Shown piece after piece: positions 31,588 to 43,205 of a DNA stretch of 64,000 bases. Positions within the stretch are counted from its first letter, which is position 1. Every line of letters begins with the position of its first letter. A program made the translations under genes and the position numbers. The stretch spans positions 357,636,531-357,700,530 of the forward strand of contig CM077672.1 of NCBI GenBank assembly GCA_039707655.1. Reading direction: 5' to 3'. This DNA comes from Elymus sibiricus. Lineage: Eukaryota; Streptophyta; Magnoliopsida; Poales; Poaceae. The notes under the pieces were generated by a model, which saw nothing but the letters and a program-made list of their open reading frames with translations, searched no databases and had not been told where the DNA came from.

Positions 31588-33552
31588 CTACAAACACAAT
31601 CGAATATGAACATAACATACCCCCCCCCCCCCCCCCCAAAATGAACACATCATGAGTAATTACATATATAACTAAAACCAATGCAAAATAAAAGTTAATT
31701 ACATATATGGCATTCTTATAACGACGGGATATTGTGTCGTCGTCAATCTTGAGGCAACAACGACGACAGTTCTTCTATTAATGATTACTTTTGTCATCGC
31801 TAATAATTTTTCCATGATGACTGAATGATCATTAATGACCACTTTATATTATTAACGACCAATCTCTTTACCATTTTGATATCCCTTGGCGACCACTTTA
31901 ATTTAGTAAACCTTCCATTCAACCACATGTAGAATCTTTGATACCACTTTATGCAACATTTGAATATTAACATCCAGATTAATTTAGAAGTTTATGTGGC
32001 ATGCAACATTTCAAAATTAACAAGCACACAATTTAGCGACAAAAGCATCTGAATAATCAGGATTACATCCTTATAAAACCCAAATAGATTAAAAAATCGA
32101 CACATATGATTCCAAAATAAAAATAATATTGAAGAACCATGAATTAAAATCACTCTCTGGGTGACCAATGTACTTGCTCTAGAAAAGATAATATTTATTA
32201 ATCTTCAATCAACGGACACCATCATCGGTCAATATTGTTGTTTGAATGCATATCATTCTTCATTCACGATTACAATGCCTTCTCATGTTTCTATGAATTA
32301 CGGTAGACCATCAGTCCTACAAAACTGTTGAATAATTTATAGAAGTTAGGAGATGTGAAGAAAATGGCACTTAGTATAATAGCATATAAATTTATTGTAT
32401 GAGAACAACTTGATCATGTTAGCTTTCATGAGGATTATTGCTTAGATATCTACCGGACATAAGACGCTTCTTTCTGGCACTTCTTGCACCACACCATTCA
32501 GCTTTTATGTATGTACTTGGTTTTCATCCTCACATGATTGAGGTTTAGAAATTAATTCAGTCTTACTTGAACACTGGAAAGACCAGGCCAATTGAATCAT
32601 ATTCTCAGTTTGTGTCTGGAGTGTCAAAAATAGATTATGTGCAGTAACTTCTTTCTCCAAGCAGGTATTTTATATACTTACAATTCATTGGATAGGTTTT
32701 TACATTAAATTAAGTTTTACATGTTTGGTGGAGGCTTGAGAATCGGCGTTGTGCCCTTCTTCCGAGTCTCAAAAAATAATATATACATGATCGGTTGCTC
32801 GTTTCCTTTCCTCCCTATTTGACTAGAGCCAAAGTAGCCAATACTATTTCAAATAAAATGGCACAAAAATCAAAGTATAAGAAGTGTGCAAATTGGATTC
32901 TAAGTTTCCATACCTGAAGGGAAGAAAGCTCAATAAACACCATAACCTATACTTCCAAACTGGATTCTAAGTTTCCATACCTGTGACTACTCATTGAAAT
33001 AACATATACATATATAGCATTAATTTGAAGAGTGGACACGGTCTGTACAAAGTAAAGTAAAATAAAACAAGTGAATGCTGATGTACTGAAAAAGAATTAC
33101 TCACTGCTAAAGGAAAAACTTGTATGCCACTGGAATAGCTAGAAATTGCACCAACGTATTGTGTGCGCGTGTGTACAGGAAAAGTCAAATTCTGGGTACA
33201 GTACAGGCTAGCTAGAAAGATGACTTTTGGAATTTTATTCCGCATCCCAATTTTCACTAAACCAGCCGGGTGCAACATTTCTAGACGTGTCATTAGCATC
33301 TACCAAAACAAGCAACTACTGTAATTTATAGCATCCACTAGCTTGACTTATTATAGGTTTGAGAGTTTGAGTAATACCTTTTGAATCTCATTCGTAATCT
33401 TTCCTTGGTTCTTCTTGCATATAGACGTGTGTGTACAAAGGCTGTACAAAGTAGTCAAAATACGAGCCGTGCTTCCGTACACCCCTCTTAAATTCACTTA
33501 AAAGGGTAGTTTTGTCCATTCTTAATTTTTTTCAACTACTCAAGACTACATA
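31588..33552. other. AT-rich intergenic DNA
   Basis: Starts with another C run (31620-31637). The remaining sequence is AT-rich with no open frame carrying a recognisable domain. A short repeat (GGATTCTAAGTTTCCATACC) occurs at 32895 and 32961. Confidence 0.4.
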
Positions 33553-34772
33553 GAGCATCTACAGCCGGACTGGACAAATCCGGACCCCTATATATACGTC
33601 GGCGGACGCGACCGCAGACAGCGCCGGTCTGGCCGTCAAATATCCCCATTTGCAATGACAATCCCTACTTTTGGAACCTCAAATTCATGCAAACACATGC
33701 ATGTCGATCATCACACACAAACAATGAGTAGCGCACACAAATACAAATTATTTGTACATAAAAATACATAATCCAAACATAGTCAAACATAAAATTTGTT
33801 CATAGTGCACAATTAAAACATAAAAAACATAGTTCAGTGATTTCCAGCTTGGATCCACATATGCTCTACAAGATCATCGAGAAGTTGCATGTGTGCCTGT
33901 TGATATCAAAGTTATCGATGCATCTCAAGAAAGTTGGCAACATGACCCGCCTCTTGTTCCGGGAGGCGGACTTGAACTTCCGGGCTTCTCAAAATCATGC
34001 ATGTGGGCTGCTCCTTCACCCTCATCCTCGACAATTATGTTGTGCAAGATTACACAACATGTCATAAGCTGCCAAAGTGTCTCTGCTTCCCACGTCATTA
34101 CAGCTCCATGAAGAATGCCCCAACGAACTTGGAGCGCTCCGAATGCCCTCTCCACATCATCATTTTAGTATCTTCGTCATCCGAATCCAATGATTCAATG
34201 AACTCTTTGTATATGAATTCGCCAAGGTCCGTGTTTCCATAGCCATTATTCGATGACGAATCCATCGGTGACCTACGAATGACCAAACGAATAAAAACTG
34301 CTCAGACATTGCATCGAACACATAGAGCATGAGGTGTATGTCCGGAGGAGTTGGATGTATTGGGGCGGCGTCCGGTGGTGGCGACCTTGTCCGGTGGCGG
34401 CACGGTCAGCGGCGTTGTGGCTTGGGGCCTCCGATGGCGTCGTTGTGGGTTGGGGACAATGGCGGCGGAGCTACGGTGGCGGTTGTGTGAACGAGGCAGA
34501 AAAGAGGAAAGGGACATGGAAGATCGGGCAAGGAGGGGGACGTCTTCAAGCGATTTGGTGTGGGCCCTTGCGGTCATTCATACGTGGTGGAAGCGTCTGG
34601 GCGTCGCGATATCCACCCCAGATATAGGTCGTGTATGGGGAGTGCCGGTCAGTCCGGACGTTTGGGCCAAGTTTGCCCCGGCCGGTTGGATGACGTTTTT
34701 CTGTCCAGGCAGTGAACGGGAAGGCTGCTCGGACATTAGGGGTCGATATGAGGCGTCCGATTGTAGACGCTC
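33553..34772 (-). mobile_element. PIF/Harbinger deletion derivative
   Basis: The ends are inverted: GAGCATCTACAGCCGGA at 33553 and the complement of the right end, GAGCGTCTACAATCGGA, at 34772. The flanks are ATA and TTA, a degenerate 3-bp duplication. Inside, on the minus strand, are the two ends of a Harbinger-type transposase joined after loss of the middle. A GC-rich leader lies at 34302-34600. It cannot move on its own but could be mobilised by a related element. Confidence 0.72.
33925..34286 (-). pseudogene. PIF/Harbinger transposase, N- and C-terminal pieces
   Basis: The C-terminal piece (33925-34155) reads E-R-A-F-G-A-L-Q-V-R-W-G-I-L and then T-L-W-Q-L-M-T-C-C-V-I-L-H-N-I-I-V-E-D-E. 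This is the highly conserved end of the DDE_Tnp_4 domain of plant Harbinger transposases. The N-terminal piece (34098-34286) carries D-S-S-S-N-N-G, F-I-Y-K-E-F and S-D-D-E-D, like the acidic start of the same proteins. The catalytic middle is missing, so the enzyme is dead. Confidence 0.75.
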
Positions 34773-36837
34773 TTAGTAATTATTAGTGGGGACAACTGCC
34801 TTCAGTGTCATCGTAGTCCTTGGCCGCATGGATAAATCACTACTAGAATTATTTCTATAAATTCTATGGGCCACTGAATATCCAAAATATTTTTACATTC
34901 TCCCACTTGGCCTATGTAATGACTTGAAGATTCAATATTTACTTTAAGATCTCACAAGAACTTGAATCAAACATGCCATACTTAATTAAATTGTAAATTG
35001 AAAAAATGGATCATTGCGGTCTCAAGTAAACTAATTAACAAGTTTCCTTCGATTTATCCGACTCAAAACTCAATAAGGGTCCAATTACTTTTATTTGTTA
35101 TACCACTGCACTATAATTTATACTCATAATGAGGATAAAAAAACTGGCAAAACAAAACATTAATGAATTCAAGTGTTATATACATGTACTTTTATGTTTA
35201 GAGAGGTGCTGCCAAGGAGTTACAATAATGCTCATCATATCGACATAGACGATAACTATCACGAGCAACCATTATTCTGCAGATATTTCATTCATATCAA
35301 CATACTCAACTGACACATACATTTTCCACTATAATTGACAAGAAATATTTGATCTTTAATAAATTGTCCCTTTAGGAGAGCTGGAAAAATAATGCCCCCA
35401 AAACGTGCCAAATACCTTCTATTCTTGAGCATCTTGCTTCCTTGCCAATACTAAAGATTCATTGATCCTATTGAAATTACTTTAATGTTCCAATTAAAAC
35501 TCTCACATTCATACAATAAGCTCACACTATTAGTTGCGCTTGGAATTTACATATAAATTTAGTCTAGCATTGTGAAGCAATTTCTCTTCATATTTCCACG
35601 CTTTAATTCTTTGAGTTACCAATAATTGTTTCTATAAAGTTACATCTATTATGTATTCAAGGTCATCTTTGGATGGCACATAAATACATCTAAAGTCAAT
35701 GCTAAAAAAAAATACTCATTTCGCAGACAAATTAACCGTACGTCAAATGAATATGCACATTATCTTTGGTTGTACAAGAATGCTCCCAAGTAGAGTCTTT
35801 AATTAGTCTATTTACTATTATTAGGCATATACCATGGAACACCTTTAGGTGAATGAATATCACATCACAACTAATGAACTCGATTGTTCAGTGCTGCCCT
35901 TTCTTTTAGTAGCATCGCCATGCACAAGATCAATTGTCCATAATATTATCAACATGTCTAGAAACTAAGCGAGTCCACTTTGACCGTTAACAAATCAATC
36001 AAAATATAACCATTCATCACAAAATAAAAATTAATCCACAATAATGGGTCAAGAAAATTTTATGTTTTCCATCATACACGCACACTAGTATACCATTTGT
36101 GGATCATGAAATCATTTACCATCAAATGGTCATGTGTATGGCACTTATAACAGGACAACCTTTAATATCACGGCTGCTATCCCATAGCAATGCTTCTCAC
36201 ACATGATAACTTTACATGCATACATACACTATTAATTCTGCCATTTATTCAAAATAAATAAAAGATAAACTGAATTCCATCTACCATAATTCTTACATTT
36301 TCTCGAGAGAAAAACAATCAATGATACACACCCAACGACATGAGCCTGTATCAGTCAAGAGAACCTTCATGCAAGAAACAGAAACATTATAGGAAAACTA
36401 GAAGTCTAATTAACCAAGATCTCGAACGTGGCTGAGTTCTTAATACAGAGGCCAAAATTCATGCCAAAGGGATGTGCTTTGCAGAACTCAATGTCCCTAC
36501 ACAATATAACCAAAAGAAACATAATCTGCCATCGACTTAATATGTGAAATATTATGTTTGAATTATAGTGTTACACCCGAGTCTGAAATGAACAATTCAT
36601 CAAATTAAATCATTTTCTGTAACGAATATACCATAATACTTGCCTTGATTGATTACTGAGAATAACAAATATATCTAAATCACTCGACATGATTATAATA
36701 GCCAGCACCATCACCATGCCAAAATCCCAAGATCATATAGAATGCTTAATAGTGCAACCATATACAATTTAACAAGTTCGCGAATACTGTCATTAGTATT
36801 TGTTGAAGAAATTTATTCCTCACATGGATTTAAAACT
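34773..36837 (-). mobile_element. 3' LTR stub and decayed internal part of an old Copia-like element
   Basis: At 34843-34897 about 55 bp match the start of the LTR at 51686-52706 on the minus strand (ATATTTTGGATATTC, TGGCCCATA, TTTATAGAAAT). Just beyond, 34898-34910 holds AAGTGGGAGAA on the minus strand, a polypurine tract like that of the Copia element at 61588. The 3' LTR is cut short at its inner left side. 34911-36837 is AT-rich internal DNA without surviving frames. The 5' part of the element continues at 51413, right of the nested CACTA pair. Confidence 0.6.
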
Positions 36838-36889
36838 CACTACTGCAGGAATGCACTAGTAGAAAACAGGCCTTTCGTCCAGAGCATTA

Positions 36890-37225
36890 GTCCCGGTCGG
36901 GTTTTGGACCGGGACTAATGTGACCACTAGTCCCGGTTCCAACGGCTAGGCTTTAGTCCCGGTTCATTTGTGACCTCTAGTCCCAGTTGGTGTTACCAAC
37001 CGGGACTAAAGGGGTGGTGGCAGGCTGGCGTCAGGCTGGGGCCCCTGCGAGCCCCTTTAGTCCCGGTTGGTATCACCAACCGGGACTAGAGACCTTTAGT
37101 CCCGGTTGGTGATACCAACCGGGACTAAAGGGGTGGTGGCAGGCTGGCGTCTGGCTGGTATCACCAACCGGGACTAGAGATGGACCTTTAGTCCCGGTTG
37201 GTATCACCAACCGGGACTAAAGATA
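36890..37225. repeat. Left subterminal palindrome cluster of the inner CACTA
   Basis: At least six palindromes of the form TAGTCCCGGTTGGT...ACCAACCGGGACTA occur here. They are partly arranged as a duplicated block with GGGGTGGTGGCAGGCTGGCG at 37010 and 37131. Such clusters bind the transposase in En/Spm elements. They lie directly upstream of the TATA box at 37229. Confidence 0.8.
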
Positions 37226-37228
37226 CCA

Positions 37229-37238
37229 CTATATATAG
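37229..37238 (+). promoter_or_regulatory. TATA box of the left CACTA transcription unit
   Basis: CTATATATAG follows the last subterminal palindrome. It is about 500 bp upstream of the small-protein ATG at 37731 and 1 kb upstream of the transposase ATG. Confidence 0.55.
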
Positions 37239-37730
37239 TGCTTCGTCCAGCCCGAGCCCAAGCTCTCCTTTCTTTGTTTTCTCCTTTATCTCCTCTGTTC
37301 TCTTCCCCTTGCTCGAGCTCATCCTCCATTTTTGCCAAGATTTGAGGCACCCCATCTATCCAAGTGTTCACAAAGGTTAGCAACTTTGTCATTTCATCTC
37401 TCATTGCTAGATTAGCTCGTGCAATGCTCTATAAGTATAGTGATTTGTGGGTTTTAGTTTGGGAGTAATTATGTGGGAGTTTATTTGATTTATATGCAAT
37501 TTGAGCTCAAATTAACTTCTTAGTTTGCATATGTGTAGGTGTGGTTTACTTAGTGCCTTCCCGTCCCCGTCCTAACCACTATCGATCGCCCGCACCGTCC
37601 CGTCGCCGGCACCACCTTGGTGAGCCTCTTGTTCTTATCCTTTTTATATAAAAAAAATCTTATTTGTATGATTTAGATAGTTACTTGTATAATTTTCTTA
37701 CTTGTATGATTGTTTGTTATACATAGTGCC

Positions 37731-38174
37731 ATGGTTTTGATATCCGTTCCCATCGGCCCTCGTCCAGTTTATGATTCGGATGTGGTATATTCTCTTTTAT
37801 AATTATTTGTTACATTTCGTGTTTATGACAATTTTGCCCATCAAGTTGACATAGATATTTTTATCTAGGAGGTATGTGAACCGGAAATTGCAACCGACCC
37901 TCTTGTCGAGAAGTTAAATTTAGTTGAAAAAGAAAACGAGTATTTGAAAGAAAAATTGAAAAGAATTGAAGAAGAGAAGATGAAATTGGAGTTGTATGTT
38001 GCCGATGTCGTCGATGATCACAAGATCAAGATGGATGCAATGCGCTTGAAGATTAGAAAGATTAGAAAATATGCCGTTAATAAAGAGGCTTGGTATCATT
38101 ATGCTGTTGGATCAATTATTACCTTAGTTGCGATTTTGATCGCATTTGTTGTTGCATTTAAATGCTTTAGCTAG
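37731..38174 (+). CDS. Two-exon small coiled-coil/membrane protein of the CACTA
   Basis: A 119-residue protein of unknown function lying just ahead of the transposase. Exon 1 is 37731-37784 (M-V-L-I-S-V-P-I-G-P-R-P-V-Y) and exon 2 is 37869-38174. The intron has GT...AG borders (GATGTG/GTATAT and ATCTAG/GAGGTA) and the frame joins cleanly. Residues about 30-95 are heptad-like and charged (V-E-K-E-N-E-Y-L-K-E-K-L, I-E-E-E-K-M-K-L-E-L), indicating a coiled coil. Residues about 97-117 form one membrane segment (I-I-T-L-V-A-I-L-I-A-F-V-V-A). A clean intron and no stops suggest selection or a young copy. The membrane segment is odd for a transposon protein. It could also be a spliced leader part of the transposase transcript. 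Confidence 0.6.
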
Positions 38175-38265
38175 ATAGTTTTATGTTGTTTTATGAGAAT
38201 AAGTGTGTATGAACTTTATGTATGAACTTGTATTAATTTGGTCTTTTCGGTGTTGTGTAATGAAG

Positions 38266-41200
38266 ATGAGTCGGCAATGGATGTACGATGACCGACGCTC
38301 TCCCCAGTTCATTAATGGCGTCCATAATTTTCTGCGTGCGGCTGAGGCAAACAAGCGGAATGGTTTTATGTGTTGTCCATGTGGTGTCTGTAAGAATGAT
38401 AGGAATTACTCTAGCTCAAAAGTCATTCACGTCCACCTGTTTACGTCCGGTTTCATGTCCGGCTATAACTGTTGGACCAAGCACGGAGAAAGAGGGGTTC
38501 TAATGGAAGAGAATGAAGAAGAAGAGGATGATGACAACTATCCTGGGTTCCCTGAATACGATGGTACTACAATGGGGGAAGAGAATGAAGAAGAAGAAGC
38601 TGAAGAAGAGGCATCAGATGAGCCCGCTGATGATCTTGGTCGGGCCATTGCTGATGCAAAGAGAAACTGCGAAAGTGAAAAGGAGAAGTTGAAGTTGCAG
38701 CGCATGTTAGAGGATCACAAAAAATTGTTGTACCCAAATTGCGAAGATGACAAGAAAAAACTGGGTACCACACAGGAATTGCTGCAATGGAAGGCAGAGA
38801 ATGGTGTATTTGACAAGGGATTTGAAAAGTTGCTGAAACTGATAAAGAAGACGCTTCCAAAGGACAACGAATTGCCCGACAGTACGTACGAAGCAAAGAA
38901 GGCTGTCTGCCCTCTAGGATTAGAGGTGCAGAAGATACATGCATGCCCTAATGACTGCATCCTCTACCGCGGTGAGGAGTACGAGAATTTGAATGCATGC
39001 CCGGTATGCAGTGCATTGCGCTATAAGATCAGCCGCGATGACCCTGGTGATGATGTTGAGGGCGAGCGCCCCAGGAAGAGGATTCCTGCCAAGGTGAAGT
39101 GGTATGCTCCTATAATACCACAGTTGAAACGTTTGTTCCAAAACAAAGAGCATGCCAAGTTGTTGCGATGGCACAAAGAAGACCGTAAGAAAGACGGGAA
39201 GTTGAGAGTACCCGCTGATGGGTCGCAGTGGAGAAAAATCGAGAGAAAGTGGCCGGAGTTTGCAGGTGACGCAAGGAACTTATGGTTTGGTATAAGTGCA
39301 GATGGCATTAATCCTTTTGGGGAGTAGAGCAGCAATCATAGCACCTGGCCTGTGACTCTATGTATCTATAACCTTCCTCCTTGGTTGTGCATGAAGCGGA
39401 AGTTCATTATGATGCCAGTGCTCATCCAAGGCCCTAAGCAACCCGGCAACGACATTGATGTGTACCTAAGGCCATTAGTTGAAGAACTTTTACAGCTGTG
39501 GGACATAAAAGGTGTACGTGTGTGGGATGAGCACAAACAGCAGGAATTTGACCTACGAGCGTTGCTGTTTGTAACCATCAATGATTGGCCTGCTCTTAGT
39601 AACCTTTCAGGACAGACAAACAAGGGATACCACGCATGTACGCACTATTTAGATGAGACCGAAAGTATATATTTGGATAAATGTAAGAAGAATGTGTACC
39701 TGGGACATCGTCGATTTCTTCCGATCAAGCATCTCTTAAGAAAGAAAGGCAAGCATTTCAAAGGTGAGGCAGATCACCGGAAGAAGCCTGACTACCGTAC
39801 TAGTGATCATATACTTGATATGGTCAAGGATTTAAAAGTAATGTTTGGAAAGGGTCCTGGCGGACAATCTGTTCCGAATGACGCTGACGGACACACACCC
39901 ATGTGGGAGAAGAAATCTATATTTTGGGACCTACCCTATTGGAAAGTCCTAGAGGTCCGCTCTGCAATCGACGTGATGCACGTGACGAAGAATCTTTGCG
40001 TGAACCTGCTAGGCTTCTTGGGCGTGTATGGGAAGACAAAAGATACACCAGAGGCACGGGAGGACCAGCAACGTATGCATGAAAAAGACGGCATGCATCC
40101 AAAGCAGTATCAAGGTCCTGCCAGCTACGCTCTTACCAAAGAAGAGAAGGAAATCTTCTTTGAATGCCTGCTTAGTATGAAGGTCCCGTCTCGCTTCTCG
40201 TCGAATATAAAGGGAATAATAAATATGGCAGAGAAAAAATTCCAAAACCTAAAGTCTCATGACTGCCACGTGATTATGACGCAATTACTTCCGGTTGCAT
40301 TGAGGGGGCTTCTACCGGAAAATGTTCGATTAGCCATTGTGAAGCTATGTGCATTCCTCAATGCAATTTCCCAGAAGGTAATCGATCCAGAAATCCTACC
40401 AAGGTTACAGAATGATTTGGTGCAATGTCTTGTCAGTTTCGAGTTGGTGTTCCCACCATCCTTCTTCAATATCATGACGCACGTCCTAGTTCACCTAGTC
40501 GAAGAGATTGCCATTCTGGGTCCTGTATTTCTACACAATATGTTCCCCTTTGAGAGGTTCATGGGAGTCTTAAAGAAATATGTTCATAACCGTGCTAGGC
40601 CAGAAGGAAGCATCTCCAAGGGCCATGAAACAGAGGAGGTTATTGAGTTTTGTGTTGACTTTATTCCTGACCTTAAGCCGATTGGTGTTCCTGAATCGTG
40701 GCATGAGGGGAGACTGAGTGGAAAAGGCATGCTAGGAAAGGATTCAGTAATATGTAGGGACGGGCATTCTTGGGCCCAAGCACACTACACAGTTCTACAA
40801 AATTCCACCTTGGTGGCTCCGTATATCGAGGAACACATGGATATTGTACGCTCCAAGAACCCGGAGCAGTCTGACCCCTGGATTAAACGTACACACATGG
40901 CGACTTTCGGCGGTTGGTTGCAAACACATCTCATGAATGACGACAGTGTTGGAGATGAGCTGTACTTGTTGGCCAAGTCACCATCTTCGACTATATTGAC
41001 TTTCAAAGGGTACGAGATTAATGGGAATACATTTTACACGATCGCCCAAGATAAAAAGAGCACCAACCAAAACAGTGGTATCCGCTTTGATGCAACAAAC
41101 ACCAATAGGGAAAAGGACACATATTATGGTTACATAGAGGAGATATGGGAACTTGACTATGGACGTGAGTTTATGGTCCCTTTGTTTCGGTGCAAATGGG

Positions 41201-41613
41201 TCAATCTGACAGGAGGCGGGGTAAAGGTAGACCCGCAGTACGAAATGACAACAGTGGATCTCAACAATCTTGGGTACACAGACGAACCATTCGTCCTAGC
41301 CAATGATGTGGCGCAGGTTTTCTATTTGAAGGACATGTCTACCAAACCGAGAAAAGGGAAAGATAAGGAAGCGAATACATCATACGGTGAGCCAAAGCGC
41401 CACATAGTTCTTTCAGGGAAAAGAAACATCGTGGGATTGGAGGACAAGACAGACATGTCAGAAGATTATGAAAAGTTTCATGAAATTCCTCCCTTCACAG
41501 TGAAGACTGACCCAAGCATCCTGTTAAATGATGAAGATTGTCCATGGTTACGGCGCAAAGGGACACACACGAAGAAAAAGTTTTATACCCCAAGATCCCA
41601 CTCTGGGATGTGA
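38266..41613 (+). pseudogene. CACTA (TNP2-type) transposase with one in-frame TAG
   Basis: One frame of about 1115 codons with a single TAG at 39325-39327. The start is set by the family opening M-S-R-Q-W-M-Y. Residues 4-75 form the transposase-associated zinc-like domain (M-C-C-P-C-G-V-C-K-N). An acidic linker follows, then the TNP2/Transposase_21 region (about 355-600, with R-R-F-L-P and S-A-I-D-V-M-H-V-T-K-N). A DUF4218-like part comes at about 655-770 (H-D-C-H-V-I-M-T-Q-L-L-P) and a DUF4216-like part at about 945-1010 (Y-Y-G-Y-I-E-E-I-W-E-L-D-Y). The stop stands where relatives have Gln (G-E-stop-S-S-N-H-S). It would cut and rejoin the element ends, but only readthrough would give full-length protein. 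Confidence 0.88.
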
Positions 41614-41663
41614 TCGGCTTCACCATCATCACTTTCTTCTCTAGTGAGTAGCCGAGATAGGCC

Positions 41664-42535
41664 AGTTTGTACACGAAGTGCATCCGGTTTTTGCCGTAAC
41701 CCTCTCAACTTTTTAGCACATGCTATGTGGGTGAAATGATGATACCATGCCAAGTTTCAACCTTTTCAGAGTTCATTTGTAGTGCTTTTCAATTTCAGGG
41801 CCATTTAGCTCAAAAAAGTAATTAAATGCATGAAAAATAGCAAATGAAGTTAGAAAGGGTTGAAATTTGAGGATGTGGCTTTGAATGGTGCATATTGAAT
41901 GCACACAAAGTCTGGAGTTGAAATAAGTTTAAAAAAATGAAATGCCTTTGTAACAGATGGGTTTTCGTCCGAAACCTTGATACTTCGAAGGAGATGGTCG
42001 AGTTTGTACACGAAGTGCATCCAGTTTTTGCCGTAACCCTCTCAACTATTTAGCACATGCTATGTGCGTGAAATGATGATACCATGCCAAGTTTTAACCT
42101 TTTCAGAGTTCATTTGTAGTGCTTTTCAATTTCAGGGTCATTTAGCCCAAAAAAATCATTAAATGCATGAAAAATAGCAAATGAAGTTAGAAAGGGTTGA
42201 AATTTGAGGATGTGGCTTTGAATGGTGCATATTGAATGCACAAAAGTCTGGAGTTAAAATAAGTTAAAAAAATGAAATGCCTTTGTAACAGATGAGTTTT
42301 CGTCCGAAACCTTGATACTTCGAAGGAGATGGTCGAGTTTGTACACGAAGTGCATCCAGTTTTGGCCGTAACCCTCTCAACTTTTTAGCACATGCTTTGT
42401 GGGTGAAATGATGATACCATGCCAAGTTTCAACCTTTTCGGAGTTCATTTGTAGTGCTTTTCAATTTCAGGGTCATTTAGCTTAAAAAAAATCATTAAAT
42501 GCATGAAAAATAACAAATGAAGTAAGTAAGGGTTG
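41664..42535. repeat. Tandem array (2.6 copies of ~336 bp) inside the inner CACTA
   Basis: The unit begins AGTTTGTACACGAAGTGCAT and recurs at 41664, 42001 and 42336 (periods 337 and 335); the last copy stops near 42535. The copies are over 90 percent alike by eye. It directly follows the transposase stop codon. No coding sense is seen. Confidence 0.85.
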
Positions 42536-42990
42536 AAAATTAAAACTTCTCATGCTGACTAACAGAAACATAATATAATTTGGCAAAATAATAACAAGAA
42601 AACATATAAACTAAAATATTTAAAACAAATGAAGGTATAAAACTAAAAGAGCTAAACAGAATCTGTTTTTGATTAAAACACCTATTTAAAATAACCTAAA
42701 AATTACCAAATTGAACATACTGATAAAACACACTAATATTAAACAGCAAGAAAAAGAATCACTCAAAAATATATTTTTAAACTAAAGTTATTCACAAACG
42801 AGTGATTCATACAAATTTCAAAAAATTCAAATTTAAACTATTCAAATTTGAAAACTACTGGCACTAACAGAAAGTTTATAATTTTTGTGACCTAAAGCAA
42901 AAAGATTCACTCAAAAACTCTAAATATTTGGCTGTAAGTAGAAACAAAAGAAAAAAAAATAAAGCAAAAACAGAAAAAATGAAGAAAAAA
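42536..42990. other. AT-rich spacer in the inner CACTA
   Basis: Strongly A-rich DNA between the transposase-side array and the internal palindrome cluster. No gene or motif is supported. Confidence 0.5.
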
Positions 42991-42994
42991 AACC

Positions 42995-43190
42995 TTGAGT
43001 CCCGGTTGGCACAACCAGCCGGGACTAAAGGTCCTCCTCCCGCGCTTAATTTGGGCCCGAAAACAGACCTTTAGTCCCGGCCCGTGGCTGTAACCGGGAC
43101 TAAAGGCCAACCTTTTAGTCCCGGTTGCAGCCACGAACCGGGACTAAAGGTCCTTTAGTCCTGGGGCGTGGATTCAACCGGGACTAAAGG
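42995..43190. repeat. Internal palindrome cluster ahead of the second CACTA gene
   Basis: The same GAGTCCCGG/CCGGGACTAAAGG palindromes as at the element ends occur here at least four times, 6 kb from either end. A TATA box follows at 43199. The arrangement copies that at the left end (palindromes, TATA, gene). Confidence 0.8.
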
Positions 43191-43198
43191 TCGATCCT

Positions 43199-43205
43199 AT
43201 ATAAC
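43199..43205 (+). promoter_or_regulatory. TATA box of the second CACTA transcription unit
   Basis: TATATAA stands just after the last internal palindrome and before a GC-rich leader (43215-43550) that looks like an untranslated first exon. Confidence 0.55.

Noticed and set aside
34334..34776. Arg/Trp-rich plus-strand frames near the Harbinger element
   Set aside because: They lie in the GC-rich leader of a minus-strand transposase remnant and show no domain.
36890..37225. Regular palindromic repeats with spacers, CRISPR-like at first sight
   Set aside because: The repeats are transposase-type palindromes at a CACTA end in a plant genome, spacing is irregular, and there are no cas genes.
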